NCBI GenBank assembly: GCA_003134765.1
Contig: PLCM01000011.1
Span: 1-64,000, forward strand
DNA: 64,000 bases
Reading direction: 5' to 3'
Source: Spartobacteria bacterium
GTDB taxonomy: Bacteria; Verrucomicrobiota; Verrucomicrobiia; Chthoniobacterales; UBA10450
A model generated the notes under the pieces. That model worked only from the letters and a program-made list of their open reading frames with translations, did no database searches and was not told where the DNA came from. The translations under genes were made by a program, and so were the position numbers. Shown here piece after piece: positions 1 through 8,971 of this stretch. Position 1 is the stretch's first letter; each line of letters opens with the position of its first letter.

Positions 1-254
1 GCTTTCACCGTCTATCCGCCGGCATCCCGGCTCGGCGTATTCTACTTTCCACTTTCGCCTTTCCCCTTTGATTCGCTCCGCTCCCGCTTCGCTCACCGCT
101 GCCCTCGCGGCTTTAACCGTCTATCCGCCGGCATCCCGGCTCGGCGTATTCCACTTTCCACTTTCGCCTTTCGCCTTTCTACTTTCTTCAATGGCCCTTC
201 TGATCCGCTCTCTTCTACTTTCCACTTTCGCCTTTCGCCTTTCTACTTTCTTCA
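1..254. repeat. Dispersed-repeat leader: GC-rich module and heptamer tracts
   Basis: No gene is seen here. A unit of about 60 bases around 3-63 (with the words CTATCCGCCGGCATCCCGG and CTCGGCGTATT) recurs at 111-172. It is followed by heptamer tracts of the variants TTTCTAC, TTTCCAC and TTTCGCC. A tract of about 43 bases ending TTCAATG is present at about 151-194 and again at about 213-257, so the second copy supplies the ATG of the downstream carbamoyltransferase. The reverse complement of 60-110 resembles the GC-rich module found inside that gene at 1317-1484 and at 28070-28265. Confidence 0.8.
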
Positions 255-2189
255 ATGATTCTCGGCCTTAACGCGTACCACGGAGATTCGGCGGCGTGTC
301 TGATCAAGGACGGCCGATTGGTAGCAGCGGCCGAGGAAGAACGGTTTCGCCGGATCAAACATTGGGCGGGGCTGCCGACGAACGCGATCGATTACTGCCT
401 GCGCGAAGGGGGCGTTTCGCTTCAGGATGTCGAGCATATCGCGATCAACCGGAAACCGGGCGTGAACAACTGGCGCCGGCTCGCCTTTGTCCTGCGGCAT
501 CGGCCCGATCCGCGATTGATGCTGCAAAAAGTGAAGAACATCCGGAGCGCCTCCTCGGTGCAGGATGCTCTCGAGCGAGCGTATGACATTTCGTTAGGCG
601 CGCAGGTTCACCATGTCGAACACCATCTCGCGCATCTCGCCTCGGCCTTTCTCGTTTCGCGGTTTGAAGAAGCGGCCTGCATTTCCATCGATGGCTTCGG
701 CGACTTCGCCAGCACCGCGATGGGTTTCGGACAGGGAAGCGCGCTCGAGATTGCCCAGCGCGTCTATTTTCCGCACTCGTTAGGCATTTTTTATTCGGCC
801 ATTACCCAGTTCATCGGTTTCCCGAATTTTGGCGACGAATACAAAGTGATGGGACTCGCGCCGCTGGGAGAACCAAAATACCTGGAGAAGATGCGCGAAC
901 TGGTCCGTGTCCAGCCGGACGGCACCTTCAAACTGGCCCTGAAATATTTCCGACATCACACCGACAACGTTTCCTACAGCTGGAACGATTGCGCCCCGGA
1001 GGTCGGTATTCTCTACACCGACAAGCTTCTCGAACTGCTCGGTCCCGCGCGGACAGCCGGCGATCCGCTCGAACAACGACACAAGGACCTCGCCCGTTCC
1101 GCGCAGGCCATGTATGAAGAAGCCTTTTTCGCGTTGCTCAATTCTCTTCATCGCCGCCGGCCTTCGCTTAATCTTGCGCTCTCCGGCGGCTGCGCCATGA
1201 ATTCTGTCGCGAATGGAAAGGTCTACCTGCGCACCCCGTTCCGGAAAATGTATCTGCCCGCCGCCGCCGGCGACGCGGGTGGCGCGATCGGAGCCGCGGC
1301 AGTTGTGCTGTCGCAAGTAGAAAGTGGAATGGAGCCGGCGGGAGCCGAGCGACATGGACCAAGCCCGAAGGGTGAGCGAGCGGGTGCGAGTGAATCAAAG
1401 GAGAAAGGAGAATGGAGCCGGCGGGAGTCGAGTGACATCGACGAAGCCCGCAGGGTTAGCGAGCGGGAGCGAACGAATCAAAACGGGGAGCTCTTTCGGA
1501 CTTCGCCATTGGCCAATCGGATTTCTAATTCCTCGTTCTCCGCCTATCTTGGGCCGGAGTCGTCGGAACAAGAGATTCTCGATCTCATCGAAAAACGAAA
1601 AACAGAGATCGAAACGGCTGGCTGCAAGATCGAACTAATAACCAATAACCAAGAACTCTGCGAACGCACGGCCCGTGCGATCGCAGATGGCCGCGTCATC
1701 GGCTGGTTCCAAGGGCGGATGGAGTGGGGGCCGCGCGCGCTGGGGAACCGCTCGATCCTGTGCGATCCCCGCCGCGGCGACATGAAGGAAATCCTGAACC
1801 TGAAGATCAAGCGCCGGGAATCTTTCCGTCCGTTCGCGCCTTCTATCTTGCGCGAATCTGTGGCGGAATGGTTCGAGCAGGATGACGACGTTCCTTTCAT
1901 GATGGAGGTGTTTCAAATCCGTGCCGAAAAACGGCCGCTGATTCCCGCCGTGACCCACGTGGACGGATCGGGCCGCCTCCAAACTGTGCATCGCGAAACC
2001 AACCCGCTTTACCACGAACTAATCTCTGCGTTCTGTTCACTGACCTCCGTCCCGATGGTGCTCAACACTTCTTTCAACGAGAACGAACCTGTCGTCTGCC
2101 GCCCCGAAGAAGCGCTCGATTGCTTCCTGCGCACAAAGATGGACCTGCTCGTGCTCGGCAGTTTTTTCATCGAACGAAAGTCTTCTTGA
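255..2189 (+). CDS. Carbamoyltransferase, NodU/CmcH family
   Basis: This family transfers a carbamoyl group from carbamoyl phosphate to a hydroxyl, here probably on a sugar of the exopolysaccharide. The 644-residue protein starts MILGLNAYHGDSAACL, the usual family N-terminus, which supports the start at 255. The histidine cluster is at residues 119-127 (HHVEHHLAH), a GGCAMNS motif near 311, and the C-terminal carbamoyltransferase domain carries GRMEWGPRALGNRS. Residues about 355-410 (1317-1484) are unlike the family: they are encoded by two copies of a dispersed repeat and stay in frame. No ribosome-binding site is visible, because a repeat tract abuts the ATG. Family assignment is firm; the substrate is inferred from context only. 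Confidence 0.93.
   Translation: MILGLNAYHGDSAACLIKDGRLVAAAEEERFRRIKHWAGLPTNAIDYCLREGGVSLQDVEHIAINRKPGVNNWRRLAFVLRHRPDPRLMLQKVKNIRSASSVQDALERAYDISLGAQVHHVEHHLAHLASAFLVSRFEEAACISIDGFGDFASTAMGFGQGSALEIAQRVYFPHSLGIFYSAITQFIGFPNFGDEYKVMGLAPLGEPKYLEKMRELVRVQPDGTFKLALKYFRHHTDNVSYSWNDCAPEVGILYTDKLLELLGPARTAGDPLEQRHKDLARSAQAMYEEAFFALLNSLHRRRPSLNLALSGGCAMNSVANGKVYLRTPFRKMYLPAAAGDAGGAIGAAAVVLSQVESGMEPAGAERHGPSPKGERAGASESKEKGEWSRRESSDIDEARRVSERERTNQNGELFRTSPLANRISNSSFSAYLGPESSEQEILDLIEKRKTEIETAGCKIELITNNQELCERTARAIADGRVIGWFQGRMEWGPRALGNRSILCDPRRGDMKEILNLKIKRRESFRPFAPSILRESVAEWFEQDDDVPFMMEVFQIRAEKRPLIPAVTHVDGSGRLQTVHRETNPLYHELISAFCSLTSVPMVLNTSFNENEPVVCRPEEALDCFLRTKMDLLVLGSFFIERKSS
1317..1484. repeat. Two GC-rich dispersed repeat modules inside the carbamoyltransferase gene
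   Basis: The tract opens with heptamer-like GTAGAAAGTGGAATGGAG and then has two copies (about 1329-1405 and 1412-1480) of a module containing GGAGCCGGCGGGAG, GAGCGACAT or GAGTGACAT, AAGCCCG and GAGCGGG, closing GAATCAAA. Matching modules lie at 28070-28265 (+) and, on the opposite strand, at 1-130. The reading frame stays open throughout, adding about 55 low-complexity charged residues. Confidence 0.85.
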
Positions 2190-2225
2190 GCGCTCACTGG
2201 CCCGGTATCACCCGCCTCACGCGTC

Positions 2226-2504
2226 ATGATCCAGTCATTCTCCAGTTCGGAGACCAGACGGCTCTGGGAGGAAGAGCGATCCAGGCGTTATGGAGCGGTG
2301 GCCAAAATCGCTTTGAGAAAATTGATTCAGCTCCATGCCGCCGAAAGCCTCGCCGATCTGCGAACGCCGCCAGGCAACCGGCTCGAGGCTCTGAAAGGCA
2401 AGCGCGCCGGCCTCCACTCGATCCGGATCAATGATCAATGGCGCATCTGCTTTCGTTGGACTCCGGCGGGACCGGAAGCAGTTGAGATCGTGGATTACCA
2501 TTGA
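2226..2504 (+). CDS. higB: HigB-type toxin (RelE/ParE fold)
   Basis: A 92-residue protein of the plasmid-maintenance killer family, which in known members cleaves mRNA on the ribosome. Family features are the central RLEALKG segment, the LHSIRINDQWRICFRW core and the C-terminal VEIVDYH. It is 31 bases ahead of a HigA-type antitoxin, the toxin-first order typical of higBA. It lies between the carbamoyltransferase and the asparagine synthase of the polysaccharide locus, so it is an inserted module rather than a biosynthetic gene. Function follows from family and pairing. Confidence 0.9.
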   Translation: MIQSFSSSETRRLWEEERSRRYGAVAKIALRKLIQLHAAESLADLRTPPGNRLEALKGKRAGLHSIRINDQWRICFRWTPAGPEAVEIVDYH

Positions 2505-2535
2505 TGCCTGCGTTATAACCCGATAGGATATAAAC

Positions 2536-2826
2536 ATGAATCCGATTCGACCGGGCGAAATCTTGCTGGAGGAGTACTTGCAACCGCTGGGGATGTCTCA
2601 GAATGCGTTCGCTCGCGCGATTGGGGTTTCGCCGCGTTCCATCAACGAAATCGTTCTTGGCCGCCGGGCCATTACTCCGGACATGTCCATTCGCTTTGGG
2701 ACTGCATTTCGCCAATCGCCGCGCTTTTGGCTGAATATCCAAACGGAATGTGACTTTCGACAAGCCATGCGTCGACGGCGCAAGCTGACGGCCTCCATCC
2801 GACCAGTGGCTGCTGTGTCAGGGTAA
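2536..2826 (+). CDS. higA: HigA-type antitoxin, XRE helix-turn-helix
   Basis: A 96-residue VapI/HigA-family protein. The N-terminus [19 protein letters not shown] is typical, followed by a helix-turn-helix ([20 protein letters not shown], residues about 20-39) and the segment [16 protein letters not shown]. It should neutralise the upstream toxin and repress the pair. The last 20 residues, rich in Arg, run close to a heptamer repeat tract that begins just after the stop, so the extreme C-terminus may be repeat-modified. Confidence 0.9.
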   Translation: MNPIRPGEILLEEYLQPLGMSQNAFARAIGVSPRSINEIVLGRRAITPDMSIRFGTAFRQSPRFWLNIQTECDFRQAMRRRRKLTASIRPVAAVSG

Positions 2827-2837
2827 TCTCGACTTTT

Positions 2838-2938
2838 TTGATCTCCGTTCGCCTACTTCCGGTCGCCGACTTCAGACCTCTGATCTCCGACCTCTGGTCG
2901 CCGACTTTCGACTTTCGAATTCCTACTTCCTACTTTGT
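2838..2938. repeat. Heptanucleotide tandem tract between higA and the asparagine synthase gene
   Basis: Reading in steps of seven gives units such as TCCGGTC, GCCGACT, TCTGATC, TCCGACC, GCCGACT, TTCGACT, TCCTACT and TCCTACT. The seven-base phase holds across about 100 bases while the unit sequence drifts. There is no coding signal. The tract ends 12 bases before the next start codon, so it forms the whole leader of the following gene. Confidence 0.75.
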
Positions 2939-2949
2939 TTGACTGACCC

Positions 2950-5900
2950 ATGTGCGGCATCGCGGCTATTTTTGGATACGGAGGTAATGCGCCGCCGGTC
3001 GATCGCGATGAGTTGATCGTGATTCGCGACCGGATGATCCATCGCGGGCCGGACGGCGAAGGCCTCTGGATTTCGGAGGACCGCCGCGTGGGGTTGGCCC
3101 ATCGACGGCTGACGATTGTGGACCTGACGGATGCGGGGCTCCAGCCGATGTGGAATGGCGACCGGACACTCTGCGTCACCTACAACGGCGAGATTTACAA
3201 CTACCCGGCGTTGCGCGCGAAGTTGTTGGAGCGCGGATATCAATTCAGTTCGAACTGCGACACCGAGGTATTGCTCCATCTCTACGCCGAAAAAGGCGCG
3301 GAGATGATGAACGAGCTTCGCGGAATGTATGCGTTCGCCATTTGGGACGCGAGGGAGCGGACCCTGTTTTGCGCTCGCGACCCATTTGGAATCAAACCGC
3401 TCTACTATGCGGACGACGGGAAGACGGTTCGGGTGGCTTCGCAAGTAAAGGCGCTCCTGGCGGGAGGGCGTGTCGATACGGCGCCCGATCCCGCGGGACA
3501 TGTTGGGTTTTTTCTCTGGGGTTCGGTGCCCGATCCCTTCACGAACTATCGTGGCATCCGGGCCGTGCCAGCGGGGCACACGCTGACGCTCCGCGAAGGC
3601 GCGCCGCCGCAGGAGAAATCGTTCTGTAGCATCCCGGACGTCTTGCGTGAGGGCGAAATTGCTGCACGCGGGGCTCCCCAGCTCTCAAACGATCAACGCG
3701 AGATCCTGCACGGCGCGTTGCGCGACAGCGCCGAACATCATCTCATGGCCGACGTGCCGGTGGGCATTTTCCTTTCGGCCGGACTCGATTCCTCCACGAT
3801 CGCGGCACTTGTCAGCGAGCGACATCACGATGTGCGCACTGTCACACTCGGTTTTGACGAATTTCGTGGAAGCAAATCGGACGAAACGCGCCTCGCCGAG
3901 GTTGTGGCAAGGCAGTATGGCACCCGGCACGAAACCATCTGGATCACGCGGCGCGATTTCGAAGCCGACGCCGCGCGGTTATTTAACGCGATGGATCGGC
4001 CAACGATCGATGGCGTGAACACGTACTTCATTAGTCTCGCAACGAAACGCGCGGGATTGAAGGTCGCGCTTTCCGGTCTCGGTGGGGACGAATTGTTCGG
4101 CGGTTACCCGAGTTTTCGCGACGTCCCGCGGATTGCGAATGCCCTCCGTTTTTTTCGCCCCTTCCAAAAAATCGGCCGCGGCTTCCGGCTCGTCACGCAA
4201 GGGATGATCAGGCATTTTTCTTCGCCTAAGTATGCCGGGCTTTTCGAGTACGGGTCGAGTTATCCTGGCGCCTATTTGTTGCGAAGAAGCCTGTTCATGC
4301 CGTGGGAACTTCCGGAAATTCTCGACCCGGACCTGGTGCGCGAAGGCTGGAGCCGTCTCAACACCTTTCATCACTTGGGCACGCTCTGCGATTCTCTCGA
4401 GTCCCAACGACTCAAAGTATCCATTCTCGAACTGTGCTGGTATATGCGCCACCAGCTTCTCCGTGACGCTGACTGGGCGGGAATGGCACATTCTCTCGAA
4501 ATCCGCGTGCCGCTCGTCGATATCAAACTTCTCCGCGACATCGCGCCGTTGCTGGCGTCAAGGCATCCGCCGGAGAAGCGTGACATGGCGCTCTCACCGC
4601 GGGTGCCGCTGCCGGACGAGGTCCTGTCACGTCCGAAGACCGGTTTTTCCGTTCCTGTGCGCGACTGGCTGTTGCGCTCGTTCGATCCGCTGTCCGCCGG
4701 CGAGCGCGGATTGCGCGGATGGGCGCGCGAAGTGTATTCGCGTTTTGCCGACCCGCTGGAAATGCATCGCCGATCCTTGCGTGCGAAGCGGCGCGCGATC
4801 GGTGCGAAGCCCGGGATTTCACAGGCAATGGGACCAGCGGTCGGGCAAGATCCAAACGGCCCTGGAAAAGATCTTCACGGGTTGATGCTGCTGACAGATG
4901 GCTTCGGCGGTTTCGGAGGCATAGCGAAGTTCAATCGCGATTTCCTCTCGGCTTTGTGCGCGCACCCCCGGATGGCGCAGGTCACCGCCATCCCGCGTTT
5001 GATGCCGAACGATCCGGGGCCGTTGCCTGGCAATCTTAAGCTCGTCAGAGACGGGCTGGGGGGAAAACGTCAATTCGTCACTGCCGCGGTCCGAAAGGCG
5101 AGGGATCTTCGCCGGGTCGATCCGACCGGAGAATCGATTATCATTTTTTGCGGCCACATTAATTATCTCCAGATTGCTTCGGGCTTGCAGCGGATTTGTG
5201 GCGGGACCATTTACCTGATCATCCACGGCATCGATGCATGGCAATCGCCCGGAACCGCGTTTATTAAGACCGCCTTACGCCGTCTCGACGGTTTTCTCGC
5301 CGTCAGCAACGTCACGAAACAACGTTTCCAGAGCTGGAGCCGGACTCGCTTTGACATGGGCCTGATTTTGCCCAATTGCGTCGACCTCGACGCATTCAAA
5401 CCGGGGCCGCGCTGCCCTGCGCTCGTCGATCGTTACGATCTCGCCGGCCGCAAAGTCCTCATGACGCTCGGCCGTCTCGCCTCCGCCGAGCGCTACAAGG
5501 GATTCGACGAAGTCATCGAATTGCTCCCGCGGCTGGCGGATGAATTTCCCGGCATTACCTACCTCGTTTGCGGCGACGGGCACGATCGGCCTCGCCTCAT
5601 GGAAAAGGCCCGTCTTCTCCAATGCGAAGTGGTCGATTTTAGCGGCGGACGCCAACCGGAACGCGGTTCACGAAGCGAAACGACTTCGCGCCCCCGCGTT
5701 ATCTTCACCGGCCGGGTCGCCGAATCCGAGAAAGCCGCTCATTATCAGCTCGCGGACAGTTACGTCATGCCCAGTTCGGGCGAGGGATTCGGAATCGTCT
5801 ACCTGGAAGCCCTCGCCTGCGGCGTCCCGGTGATCGGCAGCCGTGCCGACGGCAGTCGCGAAGCGTTGCGCGAAGGCAAACTCGGGACCCTCATCGATCC

Positions 5901-6111
5901 GCGTGATCCCGACGAGCTGTGCGAAGCGATCACGCGCATCTTGAACGCTTATCCGGATGGGGCGCCCGCAGTCAATCGCGAAGACCTCGAATTCTTCTCC
6001 GAGGAATGCTTCACGTATCGCCTCCACGAAATCGTCGATGCGATTGCACCCATTTCTGCCGATAATCAGGCGAGGATAAATACAGAGATTCGATTCGCCG
6101 ATATGCCATAA
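2950..6111 (+). CDS. Asparagine synthase-like amidotransferase joined to a GT4 glycosyltransferase (probable frameshift fusion)
   Basis: The first 610 or so residues are a class II glutamine amidotransferase/AsnB protein: Cys2 nucleophile (MCGIAAIFG), NGEIYNY, the synthetase P-loop SAGLDSS near 276, and RPKTGFSVPVRDWLL. In polysaccharide loci such proteins often amidate uronic acids. From residue about 646 a GT4-type glycosyltransferase follows (LLTDGFGGFGGIAKFNRDFL, later PSSGEGFGIVYLEALACG near 940). The join is suspicious. Frame 2 continues plausibly from 4814 and stops with TGA at 4883-4885, which overlaps an ATG at 4885 that opens the glycosyltransferase. An extra base in CCCGGG (4810-4815) would explain the fusion; two coupled genes, 2950-4885 and 4885-6111, are the likely ancestral state. 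A short Arg/Thr/Ser-rich segment near 5650-5695 also looks inserted. Confidence 0.88.
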   Translation: MCGIAAIFGYGGNAPPVDRDELIVIRDRMIHRGPDGEGLWISEDRRVGLAHRRLTIVDLTDAGLQPMWNGDRTLCVTYNGEIYNYPALRAKLLERGYQFSSNCDTEVLLHLYAEKGAEMMNELRGMYAFAIWDARERTLFCARDPFGIKPLYYADDGKTVRVASQVKALLAGGRVDTAPDPAGHVGFFLWGSVPDPFTNYRGIRAVPAGHTLTLREGAPPQEKSFCSIPDVLREGEIAARGAPQLSNDQREILHGALRDSAEHHLMADVPVGIFLSAGLDSSTIAALVSERHHDVRTVTLGFDEFRGSKSDETRLAEVVARQYGTRHETIWITRRDFEADAARLFNAMDRPTIDGVNTYFISLATKRAGLKVALSGLGGDELFGGYPSFRDVPRIANALRFFRPFQKIGRGFRLVTQGMIRHFSSPKYAGLFEYGSSYPGAYLLRRSLFMPWELPEILDPDLVREGWSRLNTFHHLGTLCDSLESQRLKVSILELCWYMRHQLLRDADWAGMAHSLEIRVPLVDIKLLRDIAPLLASRHPPEKRDMALSPRVPLPDEVLSRPKTGFSVPVRDWLLRSFDPLSAGERGLRGWAREVYSRFADPLEMHRRSLRAKRRAIGAKPGISQAMGPAVGQDPNGPGKDLHGLMLLTDGFGGFGGIAKFNRDFLSALCAHPRMAQVTAIPRLMPNDPGPLPGNLKLVRDGLGGKRQFVTAAVRKARDLRRVDPTGESIIIFCGHINYLQIASGLQRICGGTIYLIIHGIDAWQSPGTAFIKTALRRLDGFLAVSNVTKQRFQSWSRTRFDMGLILPNCVDLDAFKPGPRCPALVDRYDLAGRKVLMTLGRLASAERYKGFDEVIELLPRLADEFPGITYLVCGDGHDRPRLMEKARLLQCEVVDFSGGRQPERGSRSETTSRPRVIFTGRVAESEKAAHYQLADSYVMPSSGEGFGIVYLEALACGVPVIGSRADGSREALREGKLGTLIDPRDPDELCEAITRILNAYPDGAPAVNREDLEFFSEECFTYRLHEIVDAIAPISADNQARINTEIRFADMP

Positions 6112-6155
6112 TGGACATCGATAACCTGCTCCGAACAGCCGGGCGAAATTCTTAA

Positions 6156-7454
6156 ATGCATACCATTGCTGTCGTTGGGTTGGGTTACGTGGGATTGCCG
6201 CTTTCGCTTCGGTTCGCCGAGATCGGCAGTCGCGTCCTCGGTCTCGATGTCGACGAAACAAAAATCGCGGCACTCCAGGCTGGCAAGACCTATATCAAGC
6301 AGTTCTCGGCCGAGCGGATCAACGCAAGCGTTAGCAAAGGCACGTTCATTCCCTCGTCGGATATGTCGCGGGTGTCGGAAGCGGAGGCGATTATTCTATG
6401 TGTGCCAACTCCGTTGACGAAGCAGCGCGAACCCGATCTTTCCTACGTTCTGAATACAGGGCGCGCCATTGCGCCGCATCTGCAACGAGGGGTGCTCGTT
6501 GTCTTGGAATCGACGACCTATCCCGGGACCACAGACGAGGATCTCCGGGCTGTGCTGGAAGAAGGTTCCGGGATGAAAGCCGGTGAAGACTTCCACCTCG
6601 CATATTCACCTGAGCGCGAAGATCCAGGTAACGCCGAGAGCAACGTCAGCAAGGTGCCGAAGATCGTTGGCGGTTACACGCCCGCGTGTCGCGACAAAGC
6701 GGTGGCGCTATATGCGCGCGCCGTCGCAACCGTCGTCCCGGTTTCATCCTGTAAAACGGCGGAGGCCACCAAACTTCTGGAAAACATTTTCCGGAGCGTG
6801 AACATCGCTCTGGTCAACGAGTTGAAAGTCGTCTATGCCGCGATGGGGATCGATATCTGGGAAGTGATCGAGGCCGCGAAGACGAAGCCATTCGGATTCA
6901 TGCCGTTTTATCCGGGGCCCGGTCTGGGCGGCCACTGTATTCCGATCGATCCGTTTTATCTGACGTGGAAAGCGCGCCAGTACGGGAAGCACACCCGTTT
7001 CATCGAACTGGCCGGCGAGATTAATACGGCCATGCCCGATTATGTGGTCTCGCGATTGATTGAAGCTCTGAACGCGAAGAAGAAATCGGTTAACAGTTCT
7101 CGGATATTGTTAATTGGCCTGGCCTACAAACCCGATGTCGATGACACGCGCGAATCGCCCGCGTTCGTTCTAATGGACAAATTGAGCGCACTCGGTGCCG
7201 AGATAGCTTACTACGACCCTCACGTCCCCGTCGTTGGCCCCACTCGCGAGCACGCCCGCTGGCAGGGAGTTCGCTCCATGAACTGGGACGCGGCCACGGT
7301 GCGCGGATTCGACGCAGTCATTGTCGTTACCGCCCACTCGGATGTGAACTACGAAGAGCTTTCGTCCTGGTGCGATTGCATTGTGGATACGCGGAACGTG
7401 TTTCAACTGGCAGCCGACGAGGATAAGACGGTGCAGAAAGTTTGGAAAGCCTAA
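6156..7454 (+). CDS. UDP-N-acetylhexosamine 6-dehydrogenase (WbpA/WecC-type nucleotide sugar dehydrogenase)
   Basis: A 432-residue NAD-dependent enzyme that oxidises C6 of a UDP sugar to a uronic acid in two steps. The Rossmann motif VVGLGYVGLPLS lies at residues about 6-17, the catalytic cysteine in GPGLGGHCIPIDP near 265, and the C-terminal UDP-binding domain has GLAYKPDVDDTRESP. The sequence is closer to the UDP-GlcNAc/ManNAc branch (SPEREDPGN, KTKPFGFMPFYPGPG) than to plain UDP-glucose dehydrogenases; the exact sugar cannot be fixed by eye. Its uronic acid product is a natural substrate for the amidotransferases encoded before and after it. Confidence 0.93.
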   Translation: MHTIAVVGLGYVGLPLSLRFAEIGSRVLGLDVDETKIAALQAGKTYIKQFSAERINASVSKGTFIPSSDMSRVSEAEAIILCVPTPLTKQREPDLSYVLNTGRAIAPHLQRGVLVVLESTTYPGTTDEDLRAVLEEGSGMKAGEDFHLAYSPEREDPGNAESNVSKVPKIVGGYTPACRDKAVALYARAVATVVPVSSCKTAEATKLLENIFRSVNIALVNELKVVYAAMGIDIWEVIEAAKTKPFGFMPFYPGPGLGGHCIPIDPFYLTWKARQYGKHTRFIELAGEINTAMPDYVVSRLIEALNAKKKSVNSSRILLIGLAYKPDVDDTRESPAFVLMDKLSALGAEIAYYDPHVPVVGPTREHARWQGVRSMNWDAATVRGFDAVIVVTAHSDVNYEELSSWCDCIVDTRNVFQLAADEDKTVQKVWKA

Positions 7455-8908
7455 GGCGCGCCGCCAATCCAATAGGCCTTCGATCAAACCTGGTGGACGA
7501 GGAAATTTTTCCAGATAAGCCGAGCCGTTTTGAGATGACGGCTGGGTTTCTCCGCCGCCAGTTTCATCAGGGGCGCGGCGGTCGCGCGAAGCTCGCAATT
7601 TCAACGAGCGTCATCTCACGCATTGTTGGCGCTGCGATTAGTCTACTCATTCTCCCGATCAGCGTTCGTTATCTCGGCAACGAAGGATATGGGCTGATGA
7701 CGACGATTACGGCCGTGGTCGGCTGGTTGCAGTTTACCAACCTGGGAATCGGGCTTGGTTTGCAGAATGCGCTAACGGAGGAAACGGCCAAAGCGAATCG
7801 GCAGGCGCAGAAAGAGCTGGTGAGCACGGCAGTTCTTTCACTCGCCGGAATCGGGCTGATTCTACTCGTCGCCGGATTGCTGGTGTTCCCGCATATTCGT
7901 TGGACAGCAGTGTTCCCTCCGACTACGGAGCGATTTAAAGCGGAAATCCCCTGGACTGTTCTCTTCGTTTTCTTCGGCTTTGTGAGCACGGTCATGCTTG
8001 GGTTTGTCGGACCAATCTATGCCGCGCGGCAAGAACTGCATATCGGCAGTGTCCAGGCCATGGTGACCAGTCTTGTGACTTTACTGGGAACGGTCGTGGC
8101 TGTGCATTTTCGGTGGGGCCTGCTCGGGCTCACAATCTGTACCATCGGGGCAACGGCAGTAATGCAATGGAGTTTTGCTTTGTGGACTCTTTACGGACGA
8201 GGGCTCCTGGAACTGCATCCGCGGTGGTCCAGCTTCACGCGATCGGCTGCAGGGCGCGTCTACAGGAACGGAATCGACTTCCTTCTCTTGCAAATCTGTA
8301 ACATCGCATTCTTCCAAATCGACGCGTTCCTGATTGTGAGGTTTCTCACCGTCGATCAGGTCACGCCATATTCGGTCGCTCAAAAGGTCTTCATGCAGAC
8401 ATCCGGGCTCTTTGCAATTGTCGCGGGGAGTCTATGGCCCGCTTACGGACACGCCAGCGCCCAAGGAGACACGGCCTGGGTTCGCCGAATCCATCGAAAG
8501 CTTGTGCAAGCCTTTCTGCTCGTCTCTGGCGCCTTGGCCGTCTTTATGGTTCTTTTCGGACACCGTCTATTCGGGTTGTGGGTGGGGTCTGCTGCGGCGC
8601 CAAGCACATTGTTGATTGCAGCCGTAGCGATGTATTTTCTGGTGCGAGATTGGACGGGTATTCACGCAACACTTTTGAACGGGCTAAATATCGTGCGTCC
8701 ACAAGTTTGGAATGTGGTTTTGATGGCAATATTAACTTTGGTTCTAGATTTGCTTCTGGTGCAACGTCTTGGGCCGTTAGGACTAGCGATCGGCGGATTC
8801 ATAGCATTTTCTGTTTCAGGTGCATGGTATTTCCCCTACCTTACCGCTAAGGCTCTTAACCCTGAGACGCGGATTCGGCCGGATTCAGCGCTTCACTCCG
8901 TCCCGTGA
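7442..8908 (+). CDS. Wzx-like polysaccharide flippase (MATE/MOP superfamily)
   Basis: A 488-residue multi-pass membrane protein with about 12-14 hydrophobic segments beginning near residue 50 (ISTSVISRIVGAAISLLILP). It should flip lipid-linked repeat units across the inner membrane. The given start overlaps the dehydrogenase by 13 bases. An ATG at 7535 (MTAGFLRRQF) is an alternative start that would remove 31 poorly conserved-looking residues. It is the only flippase candidate in the locus, consistent with Wzx/Wzy-dependent assembly. Confidence 0.88.
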   Translation: MESLRRAANPIGLRSNLVDEEIFPDKPSRFEMTAGFLRRQFHQGRGGRAKLAISTSVISRIVGAAISLLILPISVRYLGNEGYGLMTTITAVVGWLQFTNLGIGLGLQNALTEETAKANRQAQKELVSTAVLSLAGIGLILLVAGLLVFPHIRWTAVFPPTTERFKAEIPWTVLFVFFGFVSTVMLGFVGPIYAARQELHIGSVQAMVTSLVTLLGTVVAVHFRWGLLGLTICTIGATAVMQWSFALWTLYGRGLLELHPRWSSFTRSAAGRVYRNGIDFLLLQICNIAFFQIDAFLIVRFLTVDQVTPYSVAQKVFMQTSGLFAIVAGSLWPAYGHASAQGDTAWVRRIHRKLVQAFLLVSGALAVFMVLFGHRLFGLWVGSAAAPSTLLIAAVAMYFLVRDWTGIHATLLNGLNIVRPQVWNVVLMAILTLVLDLLLVQRLGPLGLAIGGFIAFSVSGAWYFPYLTAKALNPETRIRPDSALHSVP

Positions 8909-8971
8909 ATCATTATTAGGAAGCCTTTGCAGATATGCCCTGAGCTTGTGAGCTGAATATCTGACCCAACA

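Noticed and set aside
2838..2938. Heptamer tract as a CRISPR remnant or satellite
   Set aside because: The unit is seven bases, with no spacers and no cas genes in the window.
5645..5700. Short Arg/Ser/Thr-rich insert in the GT4 part of the fused gene as another dispersed repeat copy
   Set aside because: It has a small CGAAG/CTTCG hairpin, but no second copy was found, so it is only noted.
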